Shown in pieces: positions 37,284-46,919 of a stretch of 64,000 nt of DNA (the first letter of the stretch is position 1; each line of letters starts with the position of its first letter). The stretch is taken from assembly GCF_014211915.1 (NCBI RefSeq), contig NZ_CP060039.1, forward strand, positions 1,178,001 to 1,242,000, given 5' to 3'. This stretch comes from Burkholderia cenocepacia. GTDB lineage: Bacteria > Pseudomonadota > Gammaproteobacteria > Burkholderiales > Burkholderiaceae. Below the pieces are notes generated by a model. That model did no database searches. It was not told the origin of the DNA and was given only the letters and a program-made list of their open reading frames with translations. The translations under genes and the position numbers were made by a program.

Positions 37284-37911
37284 GGTGATTCCCTGAGGTT
37301 TCGACTGGATCCCAGATCAGGCGGGGATCGAACTGCATCGACGCGAGCATCGTCAGGATCACGACCGAGCCGAACGCGAGTGCGCCGGGGCCGGCCGTGA
37401 TGACGGCGAGCGAACGGAAATGGACGAGCGCGACGGTCAGCGTCACGACGAAGATGTCGAGCATCGACCAGCGGCCGATACGCTCGACGATCCGGTAGAG
37501 GCGCGTGCGCTGCAGCGGCCGCCAGGCGGCGCGGCGCTGCGCGCTGGTGACGAGGATCGTCAGCACGCCGAGCTTGAGCATCGGCACGAGAATGCTGGCG
37601 ACGAACACGACCACGGCGAGCGGCCAGTCGCCGGACGTCCAGAAATAGATGACGCCGCTCATGATCGTGTCCTGCTGCGAGCCGACGATCGACGACGTGC
37701 GCATGATCGGCAGCAGGTTCGCCGGAATGTAGAGGATCGCGGCCGCGAGCAGCAGCGCCCACGTGCGCATGATGCTGTTCGGGGTGCGCACGTGCAGCGC
37801 GCTGCCGCAGCGCGCGCAATGCGCGTGCGGCTGGTCGATCGTCTGCACGAGCCCGCACGCGTGGCAGCTGGCATAGCCCTCGCGGGCGGCGGTCGGCGTG
37901 GGGCTCGTCAT
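37276..37911 (-). CDS. pqiA: PqiA-like membrane protein, second half
   Basis: A 211-residue protein with a zinc-ribbon-like start (ASCHACGLVQTI and HCARCGSAL, two CxxC pairs) followed by four hydrophobic segments of a PqiA domain, e.g. TWALLLAAAILYIPANLLPI, LAVVVFVASILVPMLKLGVL and FGSVVILTMLASMQFDPRLIW. E. coli PqiA carries two such domains in one 417-residue chain; here the second is a separate gene whose start overlaps the first half by four bases. It is the inner-membrane partner of PqiB. Confidence 0.88.
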   Translation of the reverse strand: MTSPTPTAAREGYASCHACGLVQTIDQPHAHCARCGSALHVRTPNSIMRTWALLLAAAILYIPANLLPIMRTSSIVGSQQDTIMSGVIYFWTSGDWPLAVVVFVASILVPMLKLGVLTILVTSAQRRAAWRPLQRTRLYRIVERIGRWSMLDIFVVTLTVALVHFRSLAVITAGPGALAFGSVVILTMLASMQFDPRLIWDPVETSGNHHE

Positions 37912-38573
37912 CGGCGGGGCGCGTCCGGCAGCGGCGCGGCGGGGTCGGGCCGCGCCGGCGCGCGGCCGGCGCGCAGGTCGTCGGCGATGTCCCACACGGT
38001 GCGCGGGTCGAACATCAGCACGACGGCGGTCATCAGCGTGAGCGCGCCGAACGCGAACAGCGCCGCGTCGGGCACGACGCGCGCGAGGCTCACCATCTTC
38101 ACGATCGTGACCAGGATGCCGAGCATGAACACCTCGATCATCCCCCACGGCCGCACGAGCTGGATCGTGCGCAGCACGAGGTTGAGGCCGGGCGGCACGA
38201 CGCCGCGGCGGATCGGCAGCAGGACGTAAAGCAGCGCGGCCATCTCGACGAGCGGGAACAGCACGGTCGAGCAGAACACCATCACGCCGACGATCTCCAT
38301 GTCCTGATGCCACAGCGTGTCGATCGCGCCGATCAGGGTCGTCTGCACGCGCGTGCCGTTCAGGTCCATTTCGAGGATCGGGAACGTCTGCGCGATGATG
38401 AACGTGACGAGCGCGGCGACCGCGAGCGCGGTGATGCGCTCGATCTGCGTGGTGCTGTTGCGATAGAGCAGCGCGTCGCAGCGCGGACAGCGCGCGATCT
38501 GGCGGCCGCTCAGGCGCGGTTTATGCAACAGTGCGTCGCATTCGTGGCAGGCAATCAGGTCGTATCGTTGCAT
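37908..38573 (-). CDS. pqiA: PqiA-like membrane protein, first half
   Basis: A 221-residue protein opening with zinc-ribbon cysteines (IACHECDALLHKP and ARCPRCDALLYR) and a four-helix PqiA domain with ITALAVAALVTFIIAQTFPI and MIEVFMLGILVTIVKMVSLA. It ends with RTVWDIADDLRAGR. It is the first gene of the four-gene unit pqiA1-pqiA2-pqiB-pqiC, all overlapping. The start at MQRYDLIACHECD (38573) is preferred over an upstream Met without family similarity. Both halves are given the same symbol because each equals one PqiA domain. Confidence 0.88.
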   Translation of the reverse strand: MQRYDLIACHECDALLHKPRLSGRQIARCPRCDALLYRNSTTQIERITALAVAALVTFIIAQTFPILEMDLNGTRVQTTLIGAIDTLWHQDMEIVGVMVFCSTVLFPLVEMAALLYVLLPIRRGVVPPGLNLVLRTIQLVRPWGMIEVFMLGILVTIVKMVSLARVVPDAALFAFGALTLMTAVVLMFDPRTVWDIADDLRAGRAPARPDPAAPLPDAPRR

Positions 38574-38832
38574 GGAAAAGGCGGTGTTGCGACGCTGGGG
38601 GAAACACGTCGACGGGGCCGGAACCCGCGCCAATCTTACCAAAAGGGCTTTTTCGATGCGTCAAGGATCGTGAGTTTCGTGACCGGTCGGTAACATGGCG
38701 GGAAACCGTCAGCCGGCTGGCGCGCCTGTCCTCAGAGTCCGCGCACGTCAAAAGGTTGCGGTAGCATGGCGCCCTTGACATGCGTCGGACGAATTTACCG
38801 GCGCGGCCGTTCGCTGAACTGAGGAATCCAAG

Positions 38833-39393
38833 ATGGCATCGAAATCGCCGCCGGTCGCGCCGGCACGCTACGCGCACACCGCGATCGCCTTGCACTGGCT
38901 GATCGCGCTGCTGATCATCTGCGGCTTCGCGCTCGGCTGGGTGATGACGGACATCCCCGGCTTCACGCCGACCAAGCTGAAGTACTTCTCGTGGCACAAG
39001 TGGATCGGCGTGACGGTGTTCGCGCTGGCCGTCGTGCGCGTGCTCTGGCGTGCGACCCACGTGCCGCCGCCGCTGCCGGGCGACACGCCGGCGTGGCAGC
39101 GCGCGGCGTCGCACGGCGTGCACATGCTGCTGTACGTGCTGATGATCGTGATCCCGGTGACGGGCTACCTGTACAGCTCGGCGTCTAACATTCCGGTCGT
39201 CTATCTCGGCATCGTGCCGCTGCCGCGCCTGATCGACCCCGATCCGGCGCTCAAGGAAACCTTCAAGACGCTGCATGTGTCTTTGAATTACATTCTGCTT
39301 GCGCTCGTTGCGATGCACGTGCTCGCGGCGCTCAAGCACCAGTTGTTGGACCGCGACGGCCTGCTGTCGCGCATGCTTCCCTTTGCCAAATGA
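38833..39393 (+). CDS. Cytochrome b561
   Basis: A 186-residue di-haem membrane cytochrome with four helices ([54 protein letters not shown] and [20 protein letters not shown]). Haem-ligating histidines are expected in [26 protein letters not shown] and HVLAALKH. It transfers electrons between quinol and periplasmic or membrane partners. It is the first of three genes with two YceI proteins, a known association; the start of the first YceI frame overlaps its stop. Confidence 0.93.
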   Translation: MASKSPPVAPARYAHTAIALHWLIALLIICGFALGWVMTDIPGFTPTKLKYFSWHKWIGVTVFALAVVRVLWRATHVPPPLPGDTPAWQRAASHGVHMLLYVLMIVIPVTGYLYSSASNIPVVYLGIVPLPRLIDPDPALKETFKTLHVSLNYILLALVAMHVLAALKHQLLDRDGLLSRMLPFAK

Positions 39394-39401
39394 AGGATCC
39401 C

Positions 39402-39962
39402 ATGAAAGTGTCTTTCTCCCGCTCCATGCTGACCGCGTTCGCTGCGGCGGCGCTTGTCGCGTCGGGCGCGGCGCATGCCGACGTCGATCTCGCGAAGAGC
39501 AAGGTGTCCGCCGTGTCGAAGCAGATGAACGTGCCGACCGAAGGCGCGTTCAAGAAGTTTTCCGCGCAGGTGAAGTTCGACCCGGCGAAAGCCGCGCAGG
39601 GCAGCGCGCAAATGACGATCGACGTCGCGAGCTTCGACCTCGGCGACAAGATGTACAACGACCAGGTCGCCGGCAAGGACTGGTTCGACGCGAAGACCTA
39701 TCCGCAGGCGACCTTCGTGTCGTCGGCGATCGCGCCGGCCGGCGGCAACAAGTACAACGTGACCGGCAAGCTGACGATCAAGGGCAAGGCCGAGACCGTC
39801 ACGGTGCCCGTCACGGTCGCGCAAAACGGCGCGACGCAGACGTTCGACGGCGTGCTGCCGATCAAGCGTTCGACCTTCAACGTCGGCACCGGCGAGTGGA
39901 AGGACACGTCGATCGTCGCGGACGAAGTGCAGATCAAGTTCCATCTCGTCGCCACGAAGTAA
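39402..39962 (+). CDS. YceI-family periplasmic protein
   Basis: A 186-residue lipocalin-like protein with a signal peptide ([22 protein letters not shown], cleavage after AHA). The mature part includes [19 protein letters not shown] and [21 protein letters not shown]. YceI proteins bind polyisoprenoids such as ubiquinone-8. I start at 39402, which has AAGGA five to six bases upstream; an earlier ATG overlapping the b561 stop (39390) is possible. Second gene of the cytochrome b561-YceI-YceI unit. Confidence 0.9.
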   Translation: MKVSFSRSMLTAFAAAALVASGAAHADVDLAKSKVSAVSKQMNVPTEGAFKKFSAQVKFDPAKAAQGSAQMTIDVASFDLGDKMYNDQVAGKDWFDAKTYPQATFVSSAIAPAGGNKYNVTGKLTIKGKAETVTVPVTVAQNGATQTFDGVLPIKRSTFNVGTGEWKDTSIVADEVQIKFHLVATK

Positions 39963-40027
39963 GCGGCAGGTTGCCGCCTCAACTGAATGCCGCGCGAGGG
40001 CGCGGCGCCGTTTCCAGGAGAAAAAGT

Positions 40028-40609
40028 TTGAAAAAGCATCTGATCATCGCTGCCGGCGCGCTGGCCGCTTCCCTGTCGTTCTCGGCCTTCGCCGAAAGCG
40101 CGACCTACCAGTTCGATCCGAGCCACACGTACCCGAGCTTCGAGGCCGACCACTTCGGCGGCCTGTCGGTCTGGCGCGGCAAGTTCGACAAGTCGAGCGG
40201 CACCGTGACGCTCGACCGCGCGGCGAAGACCGGCACGGTCGACGTGACGACCGACATCGCGTCGATCCACACGGGTAGCGCAAAGCTCGACGAGCACCTG
40301 CAGACGGCCGAGTTCTTCGACGTGGCCAAGTTCCCGCAGGCGAACTACAAGGGCACGATCAAGTTCGACGGCGACAAGCCGGTGTCGGTGGTCGGCAACC
40401 TGACGCTGCATGGCGTCACGAAGCCGCTCACGCTGAAGATCGATTCGTTCAAGTGCATGCCGCACCCGATGCTCAAGCGTGAAGTGTGCGGCGTCGACGC
40501 GGTCGGCGAATTCAGCCGCGACGATTTCGGCCTCGACTACGGCAAGCAGTACGGCTTCAAGATGAAGACGAAGCTGCTGATCACGGCCGAAGCGGTCAAG
40601 CAGCAGTAA
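40028..40609 (+). CDS. YceI-family periplasmic protein, TTG start
   Basis: A 193-residue YceI protein with signal peptide ([20 protein letters not shown], cleavage after FAE region). The conserved lipocalin strands are [44 protein letters not shown] and [21 protein letters not shown]. The likely start is TTG at 40028, because AGGAG lies seven bases upstream and the signal peptide begins there; no ATG fits. Third gene of the b561/YceI group; it is closer to canonical E. coli YceI than its neighbour. Confidence 0.9.
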   Translation: MKKHLIIAAGALAASLSFSAFAESATYQFDPSHTYPSFEADHFGGLSVWRGKFDKSSGTVTLDRAAKTGTVDVTTDIASIHTGSAKLDEHLQTAEFFDVAKFPQANYKGTIKFDGDKPVSVVGNLTLHGVTKPLTLKIDSFKCMPHPMLKREVCGVDAVGEFSRDDFGLDYGKQYGFKMKTKLLITAEAVKQQ

Positions 40610-40651
40610 GACTCCCCGGCAGGGCCGGCCGTCGCGCCGGCCCCGCGGGCA

Positions 40652-40691
40652 AACCGCCGCGCTCCCGTTACCGGGGCGCGGCGGTTTTTTT
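40652..40691 (+). terminator. Intrinsic terminator of the b561-YceI operon
   Basis: Stem AACCGCCGCGC (40652-40662) pairs with GCGCGGCGGTT (40675-40685), followed by a T tract to 40691. Confidence 0.92.
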
Positions 40692-40800
40692 GCGCGCCTA
40701 TAATCGCCCGAGCGCCGCATGTGGCCATGCGGCGCCGGGCAGGCCGACGGCGCGACGGCGGCCGCCTCGAACAGAACGTACAACGACAAGGAGATCGCCG

Positions 40801-42078
40801 ATGCATGCCGTCACGCAGTCCAGCTCCATTGCCTCGTCGCCGCGCGTGTGGCGCGCGGTGGTCGCCGCGTCGATCGGCAACGCGCTCGAGTGGTTCGATC
40901 TCGTCGTCTACGGCTTTTTCGCGGTGACGATCTCGAAGCTGTTTTTCCCGGCCGGCAACGACACCGTGTCGCTGCTGCTCACGCTCGGCACGTTCGGCGT
41001 GTCGTTCTTCATGCGCCCGCTCGGCGCGATCGTGCTCGGCGCGTATGCCGACCGCGCGGGTCGCAAGGCCGCGCTCACGCTGTCGATCCTGCTGATGATG
41101 GCCGGCACGCTGATCATCGCGGTGCTGCCGACCTACGGGACGATCGGCGTCGCCGCGCCGGTGATCCTCGTCGCCGCGCGGCTGATGCAGGGCTTCTCCG
41201 CCGGCGGCGAGTTCGGCAGCGCGACCGCGTTCCTCGCCGAGCACGTGCCGGGCCGGCGCGGCTTCTTCGCGAGCTGGCAGGTCGCGAGCCAGGGGCTCAC
41301 GACGCTGCTCGCCGCGGGCTTCGGCACCGTGCTGAACGCGCAGCTCACGGCCGACCAGATGGCGTCGTGGGGCTGGCGCGTGCCGTTCTTCTTCGGGTTG
41401 CTGCTCGGGCCCGTCGCGTACTACATCCGCACCAAGGTCGACGAGACGCCCGAATTCCTCGCGGCCGAAGGCACCGCGAACCCGCTGCGCGATACGTTCG
41501 CGTCGCACAAGGCGCGCCTCGTCGCGGCGATGGGCGTGGTCGTGCTCGGCACCGTCGCGACCTATCTCGTGCTGTTCATGCCGACCTACGGCGTGAAGCA
41601 GCTCGGCCTCGCGCCGTCGGCCGCGTTTGCCGCGATTCTCGTGGTCGGCGTGATCCAGATGGCGTTCGCGCCGCTCGTCGGCCACTGGTCGGATCGCTAC
41701 GGCCGCGTGCGCGTGATGATCGCGCCGGCCGTCGGCATCCTCGTGCTGATCTATCCGGCGTTCGCGTATCTCGTCGCGCATCCGGGCTTCGGCACGCTGA
41801 TCGCGCTGCAGGTGCTGCTCGCGTTCCTGATGACCGGTTACTTCGCGGCGCTGCCGGGGCTGTTGTCCGAGGTGTTTCCGGTGCAGACGCGCACGACCGG
41901 GATGTCGCTCGCCTATAACGTCGCGGTGACGATCTTCGGCGGCTTCGGGCCGTTCATCATCGCGTGGCTGATCCGCGAGACCGGGATGAAGACCGCGCCG
42001 AGCTTCTATCTGATGTTCGCGGCCGTGCTGAGCCTCGCGGCGCTGGTCGTGCTGCGGCGGCGGTTCGGGTTTCGGTGA
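40801..42078 (+). CDS. MFS transporter, metabolite:H+ symporter type
   Basis: A 425-residue transporter with about 12 hydrophobic helices. The opening IGNALEWFDLVVYGFFAVTIS and the loop motif GAIVLGAYADRAGRKAALTLS are those of the metabolite:H+ symporter subfamily (ProP, ShiA, citrate and alpha-ketoglutarate carriers). RLMQGFSAGGEFGSATAFLAE follows the fourth helix. The substrate is unknown; organic acids or betaines are typical. An AAGGAG ribosome binding site precedes the ATG. It has a promoterless-looking 110-bp upstream gap after the b561 terminator. Confidence 0.88.
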   Translation: MHAVTQSSSIASSPRVWRAVVAASIGNALEWFDLVVYGFFAVTISKLFFPAGNDTVSLLLTLGTFGVSFFMRPLGAIVLGAYADRAGRKAALTLSILLMMAGTLIIAVLPTYGTIGVAAPVILVAARLMQGFSAGGEFGSATAFLAEHVPGRRGFFASWQVASQGLTTLLAAGFGTVLNAQLTADQMASWGWRVPFFFGLLLGPVAYYIRTKVDETPEFLAAEGTANPLRDTFASHKARLVAAMGVVVLGTVATYLVLFMPTYGVKQLGLAPSAAFAAILVVGVIQMAFAPLVGHWSDRYGRVRVMIAPAVGILVLIYPAFAYLVAHPGFGTLIALQVLLAFLMTGYFAALPGLLSEVFPVQTRTTGMSLAYNVAVTIFGGFGPFIIAWLIRETGMKTAPSFYLMFAAVLSLAALVVLRRRFGFR

Positions 42079-42099
42079 ACGGGGGCGCGCGGCGGTGCG

Positions 42100-43641
42100 T
42101 CAGTTGCCGCCGCGCTCGCAGACCGGTTGCGCCGGCATCAGTTGCGCGGGCGCGGCGATGGTCTGCACCGGGCGGCCGGCGAGGGCATCGAGCGCCTGAC
42201 GGAGCTGCCAGTCGGCCGTCGTGCCGAATGCGCGCTGCGGCAGCGCCGCGCTCCGCGCCGTATCGACCTTCGCGCGCACGCGCGCTTCGCGCAGCTTCTG
42301 CCGGGCCTTGCGCACCTGCGCGAACGGGTCGGGCGCCTGTCGGTCCGCATAGGGCGCGCGGGCGAGATCGACTTCCCGGTACCACAGCAGCACGCCGTCG
42401 ACGTCCGCATCGCGGCGCGGCGGCACGAGCCAGTTCGGCACGACGCCGTAGCCGTCCATCGGGCAGCCGTTCGGCCGCAGATTGCGAGCGAACGTGAAAT
42501 TCAGGCGCGTGCCGTCGATCAGGTCGACGCCCGTCTGCGCGAGCCCTTTCCCGTAGGTCGGCATGCCGAGCAGTGTCGCGCGGCCGAGATCCTTCAGCGC
42601 CGCCGCGGTCGCTTCGGCGGCCGACGCGCTCTGGCCGTCGACGAGCACCACGAGCGGTACGGTGCGCCACCAGTCGTCGGCCTGCAGCGGCGCGAGCGGA
42701 TCCTGGCCGTGCATGACGGGCAATTCGTAGTCGGGCCAGTTGGTCGTGTAGCGGCGGCGGTGCGTGCCGTCGCGCTCGACCGTCACCATCGCGGTGCGGT
42801 CGCGTCCCGCGAACAGCGCGGTGATGCCGATCGCCGCATTCAGCGCGCCGCCGCCGTTGATGCGCAGGTCGAGGATCATCTGCTTCACCGGCGGCCCCGC
42901 GCGGCGCGCGGCCTGCACCGCATCGATATAGTCGCCGACCGCCGACTCCGGAAAGCTCGACAGCCGCGTGTACAGGATGTCGCCGTCGAGCCGCTTCGCG
43001 GTCGCCGGATGCGGCTTGACGATCGCGCGCACCGGCGCGAAGGTCAGCACCGCATGCTGCGGGCCGCGCTGCACCGTGAGCTTCAGCGGCACACCCGCGT
43101 CGCCCTTCGCGAGCTTCATCAACTCGCCGCCGTCGATGCCGACGACGCTCCTGTCGTTCATCGCGACGACGAGATCGTCGGGCCGCACACCGGCCTTTTC
43201 GGCCGGCGCATCGGGAATCACGTCGATGATGTGCAGCCCGTCGGGCCGCGTCTCGAACACGATGCCGATGCCCGGCGTGCCGTCGCGTGCGCGCCGCTCG
43301 TCGCCGCGCCGTTCCTGCTCTTCCTTCGCGTTGAAGAAGCGCGCGTACGGCAGCGTCTTGATGCCTTCGTGGGTCGCGGCGTCGAGCAGCGCGCCGATGT
43401 CGACGTCGGTCAGGTGTTGCCGCTTCAGCACTTCGACGGCCGCTTTGAGTTCGCAGAGCTGCGGTTCCCAGTCGGGCGGACAGGGTGACGGCAGTTGGGC
43501 GGCGGGCACCGAAGCAGGGGCAGGTGCAACGGCAGGCGGCGCGGATGCCGGTTGCGCACCGACGAGCGACGCATACGGGAACGCGGCTGCGACGGCTGCG
43601 CAGGCGGCGAGGCGACGAACGACACGCATGGGAAGCATCAT
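42100..43641 (-). CDS. S41-family C-terminal processing peptidase
   Basis: About 513 residues. A signal peptide (MRVVRRLAACAAVAAAFPYA) precedes a Pro/Ala-rich linker, a PDZ domain (GIGIVFETRPDGLHIIDVIP, KAGVRPDDLVVAMNDRSVVG) and the S41 protease domain. The catalytic Ser is in VDGQSASAAEATAAAL and the Lys in GMPTYGKGLAQT, the Ser-Lys dyad of CtpA/Tsp. A C-terminal extension (about 90 residues) with RAFGTTADWQLRQALDALAG follows. It is periplasmic. Start is uncertain among Met at 43641, 43638 and 43629. It converges with the MFS gene without a terminator between. Confidence 0.88.
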   Translation of the reverse strand: MMLPMRVVRRLAACAAVAAAFPYASLVGAQPASAPPAVAPAPASVPAAQLPSPCPPDWEPQLCELKAAVEVLKRQHLTDVDIGALLDAATHEGIKTLPYARFFNAKEEQERRGDERRARDGTPGIGIVFETRPDGLHIIDVIPDAPAEKAGVRPDDLVVAMNDRSVVGIDGGELMKLAKGDAGVPLKLTVQRGPQHAVLTFAPVRAIVKPHPATAKRLDGDILYTRLSSFPESAVGDYIDAVQAARRAGPPVKQMILDLRINGGGALNAAIGITALFAGRDRTAMVTVERDGTHRRRYTTNWPDYELPVMHGQDPLAPLQADDWWRTVPLVVLVDGQSASAAEATAAALKDLGRATLLGMPTYGKGLAQTGVDLIDGTRLNFTFARNLRPNGCPMDGYGVVPNWLVPPRRDADVDGVLLWYREVDLARAPYADRQAPDPFAQVRKARQKLREARVRAKVDTARSAALPQRAFGTTADWQLRQALDALAGRPVQTIAAPAQLMPAQPVCERGGN

Positions 43642-43778
43642 CGGGACCGCACGCTCGGACGGATGGCGAGGGGTTTGCCCGGCCGGCATGCGACGGGGCA
43701 GGGCGGTGACGATTGTAGCCGACACCCGCGGCGACTCGACTGAGTCATCCGCGTGCCGTACCACGGTGAGCCGCGCAT

Positions 43779-43808
43779 AAAAAAAGCCGACCCAGACGGG
43801 CCGGCTTT
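43779..43808 (-). terminator. Intrinsic terminator of the secDF operon
   Basis: On the minus strand an 11-bp stem (43798-43808 with 43783-43793, one G-U pair) is followed by seven T residues (43779-43785), about 27 bp after the secF stop. Confidence 0.88.
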
Positions 43809-43834
43809 GCTTCGATGCCGAAACGGCGTGGCGC

Positions 43835-44785
43835 TTAAACCTGCGCGCCCGCGTTCGGATCGTCCGGATCGTGCGCGGTCTTCTTTTCCTTGACCAGATC
43901 TTCGCGCTTGATGCCGAGCCACATCGCGAGCGAGCCCGCGACGAACACCGACGAGTAGATGCCGAACATGATGCCGACCGTCAGCGCGAGCGCGAAGTAG
44001 TGCAGCGTCGGGCCGCCGAAGAAGAACATCGACAGCACCATCATTTCCGTCGACGTGTGCGTGATGATCGTGCGCGACATCGTGGTCGTGATCGCGTGGT
44101 TGATCACTTCCTGCACGCTCATCTTGCGTTCGCGGCGGAACGTCTCGCGGATCCGGTCGAAGATGACGACCGACTCGTTGACCGAGTAGCCGAGCACCGC
44201 GAGGATCGCCGCGAGCACCGCCAGCGAGAACTCCCACTGGAAGAACGCGAAGAAGCCGAGAATGATCACGACGTCGTGCAGGTTGGCGATGATACCCGCC
44301 ACCGCGTACTTCCATTCGAAGCGGAACGACAGGTAGATCACGATGCCGATCACGACGCACGCGAGCGCGAGCAGACCGTCGGTCGCGAGCTCGCGGCCGA
44401 CCTGCGGGCCGACGAACTCTACACGCTGCAGCGTGACGTCCGGGCTCTGCGCCTTCAGCGCGCCCATCACCTGGTCGCTCTGCTGCGCGGACGTGAGGCC
44501 TTCCTTCAGCTGCAGGCGGATCAGCACGTTGCGCGACGTGCCGAAGTTCTGCACCTGCGCGTCGGCATAGCCGAGCTTGCCGAGCGTCGCGCGCACGGGT
44601 TCGAGCTCCGCGGCCTGCTGGTACTGCACCTCGATCACCGTCCCGCCGGTGAATTCGACGGACAGGTGCAGCCCGCGGTGGAACAGGAAGAACACGGCGG
44701 CGAGGAACGTGACCAGCGAGATCACGTTGAACACCAGCGCGTGCCGCATGAACGGAATGTCTTTACGGATGCGGAAAAATTCCAT
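43835..44785 (-). CDS. secF: Protein translocase subunit SecF
   Basis: A 316-residue membrane protein of the RND-like SecDF complex, which uses the proton gradient to help pull proteins across the inner membrane. Six helices are visible, with a periplasmic loop after the first. Conserved RND blocks include VEFTGGTVIEVQYQQA, YADAQVQNFG, GYSVNESVVIFDRIRETFR and TEMMVLSMFFFGGPTLHYF. It lies 18 bp after secD. Confidence 0.97.
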   Translation of the reverse strand: MEFFRIRKDIPFMRHALVFNVISLVTFLAAVFFLFHRGLHLSVEFTGGTVIEVQYQQAAELEPVRATLGKLGYADAQVQNFGTSRNVLIRLQLKEGLTSAQQSDQVMGALKAQSPDVTLQRVEFVGPQVGRELATDGLLALACVVIGIVIYLSFRFEWKYAVAGIIANLHDVVIILGFFAFFQWEFSLAVLAAILAVLGYSVNESVVIFDRIRETFRRERKMSVQEVINHAITTTMSRTIITHTSTEMMVLSMFFFGGPTLHYFALALTVGIMFGIYSSVFVAGSLAMWLGIKREDLVKEKKTAHDPDDPNAGAQV

Positions 44786-44803
44786 GGCTTCGTCTCCGGG
44801 GCC

Positions 44804-46813
44804 TTATTGGGTCGAGCCCGGTTTCTTCGGCGACACGCCTTGCTGCGCGCGGTTGCGCAGCTGCGGCTTGCCGGCGCGCGGCGCGTTGCCCTTCGCGGGG
44901 GCGGCGCGCGCGGTGTCGGTCGATTCGTCCTCGTCGGTGAACGACGCGGCGGCAGCGGCGCCTTCCGGCTTCCACACCTGGCCGATCGCGAGCGACTTCA
45001 GCTTCTTGCGGCCGCCGTACCAGAGGTTGACGAGCCCGCGCGAGAAGAACACCGCGGAGAACATCGACGTCAGGATGCCGAGGCAGTGCACGATCGCGAA
45101 CGCGCGAACCGGGCCCGAGCCGAACGCGAGCAGCGCGAGACCGGCGATCAGCGTCGTGACGTTCGAGTCGAGAATCGTCGCCCACGCATGCGCGTAGCCG
45201 GCCTGGATCGCGAGTTGCGGCGGCTGGCCGGCGCGCAGTTCTTCACGCACGCGCTCGTTGATCAGCACGTTCGAGTCGATCGCCATACCGAGCGCGAGCG
45301 CGATGGCCGCGATACCGGGCAGCGTCAGCGTCGCCTGCATCAGCGACAGCACGGCGACGAGCAGCAGCAGGTTCACCGACAGGCCGATCACCGACACCAC
45401 GCCGAACAGCATGTAGTACGCGATCATGAACACGGCGATCGCGCAGAAGCCCCAGATCACCGAGTGGACGCCCATCTTGATGTTGTCGGCGCCGAGGCTC
45501 GGGCCGATCGTGCGTTCCTCGATGATGTCCATCGGTGCGGCGAGCGAGCCGGCGCGCAGCAGCAGCGCGAGATCGGCCGCGGCCTGCGGCGTCGGCTGGC
45601 CCGTGATCTGGAAGCGGTCGCCGAGTTCCGACTGGATCGTCGCGACCGTCAGCACTTCGCCCTTGCCCTTCTCGAACAGCACCATCGCCATCGGCTTGCC
45701 GATGTTGTCGCGCGACACCGTGCGCACCGCGCGGCCGCCCGCCGAATCGAGGCGGATGTTGACCGACGGACGCTGGTGTTCGTCGAAGCCGGCCGATGCG
45801 TCGATGATGCGGTCGCCGGTGAAGATCACGTCCTTCTTCAGCAGCACGGGCGCCTGGTTGCCCTGCGTGAACAGCTCCTCGCCCGGCGGCACGGGGTCGT
45901 TCGGGTTCGGGTGCGTGTTGATCGGGTCGGCCAGGCGCGCCTCGAGCGTCGCGGTGCGGCCGATGATGTCCTTCGCCTTCGCGGTGTCCTGCACGCCCGG
46001 CAGTTCGACGACGATGCGGTCGCTGCCTTGCTGCTGCAGGATCGGCTCGGACACGCCGAGCTCGTTCACGCGGTTGTGGAGCGTCGTCAGGTTCTGCTTG
46101 AGCGCGGCGTCCTCGACCGACTTCTGCACGGCCGGCGTGAAGGTGCCGACGACTTGCGTGCCGCCGCCGCCGGGCTGGGTCGCCCATTGCAGCTCGGTGA
46201 TCGACGCGGCGAGCACCTTGCGGGCGTCTTCCGCCGTCTGCGCATCGCTGAAGTTGACGACCACGGATTGCTCGACGCGGCTCACGCCGCCGTCGCGGAT
46301 GTTCTTGTCGCGCAGCAGCGAGCGCGCGTCGGACGCGTCGGAGTCGAGCTTCTTCGTGAGCGCGCCCGTCATGTCGACCTGGAGCAGGAAGTGCACGCCG
46401 CCGCGCAGGTCGAGGCCGAGATACATCGGCAGCGCGTGCAGGGCGGTCAGCCAGCGCGGCGACGCGCTCTGCAGGTTCAGTGCGACGACGTACTGCGGAT
46501 CGTTCGGGTCGGCATTCAGCGACTTCTGCAGCAGGTCCTTGACGCGCAGCTGCGTATCGGTGTCCTTCAGGCGCACGCGGATGTTCGCGCTGGTCGCCGT
46601 GTTCTCGAAGGTGACGTCGTCCGGCTTGATCTGCGCGGACGCGAGTGCCGATTCGACCTGGGTCAGCGTGGTCGAGTCGAGCTTGACCGTGGCCTTGCCG
46701 CTCGACACCTGCACCGCCGGCGCTTCGCCGAAGAAGTTGGGCAATGTGTACAGAAGGCCGATGGCGAGCGCCACGACCATCACGACATATTTCCAGAGTG
46801 GATAACGATTCAT
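44804..46813 (-). CDS. secD: Protein translocase subunit SecD
   Basis: A 669-residue partner of SecF. It begins MNRYPLWKYVVMVVALAIGL, has the LGLDLRGGVHFLLQVDM motif, the large P1 periplasmic domain, then GIAAIALALGMAIDSNVLIN with the proton-relay Asp and the remaining helices up to VFFSRGLVNLWYGGRKKL. It is about 50 residues longer than E. coli SecD, because of an Ala/Lys/Arg-rich C-terminal tail (after residue 620) that may be disordered. It sits between yajC and secF. Confidence 0.97.
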   Translation of the reverse strand: MNRYPLWKYVVMVVALAIGLLYTLPNFFGEAPAVQVSSGKATVKLDSTTLTQVESALASAQIKPDDVTFENTATSANIRVRLKDTDTQLRVKDLLQKSLNADPNDPQYVVALNLQSASPRWLTALHALPMYLGLDLRGGVHFLLQVDMTGALTKKLDSDASDARSLLRDKNIRDGGVSRVEQSVVVNFSDAQTAEDARKVLAASITELQWATQPGGGGTQVVGTFTPAVQKSVEDAALKQNLTTLHNRVNELGVSEPILQQQGSDRIVVELPGVQDTAKAKDIIGRTATLEARLADPINTHPNPNDPVPPGEELFTQGNQAPVLLKKDVIFTGDRIIDASAGFDEHQRPSVNIRLDSAGGRAVRTVSRDNIGKPMAMVLFEKGKGEVLTVATIQSELGDRFQITGQPTPQAAADLALLLRAGSLAAPMDIIEERTIGPSLGADNIKMGVHSVIWGFCAIAVFMIAYYMLFGVVSVIGLSVNLLLLVAVLSLMQATLTLPGIAAIALALGMAIDSNVLINERVREELRAGQPPQLAIQAGYAHAWATILDSNVTTLIAGLALLAFGSGPVRAFAIVHCLGILTSMFSAVFFSRGLVNLWYGGRKKLKSLAIGQVWKPEGAAAAASFTDEDESTDTARAAPAKGNAPRAGKPQLRNRAQQGVSPKKPGSTQ

Positions 46814-46919
46814 GAGGGGGCCGAACGGGTGGTTGGCGTGAAAGCGTCGCGTCCGGCGCCGCGGCGGCCCACTCTCTCAGGCGGGCACGGCGCGGGGAGC
46901 CGGACGCTCGGTGAAAGCC

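Noticed and set aside
38775..38799. TTGACA followed by TTTACC-like sequence upstream of cytochrome b561
   Set aside because: The -35 is perfect but no acceptable -10 lies at 16-18 bp.
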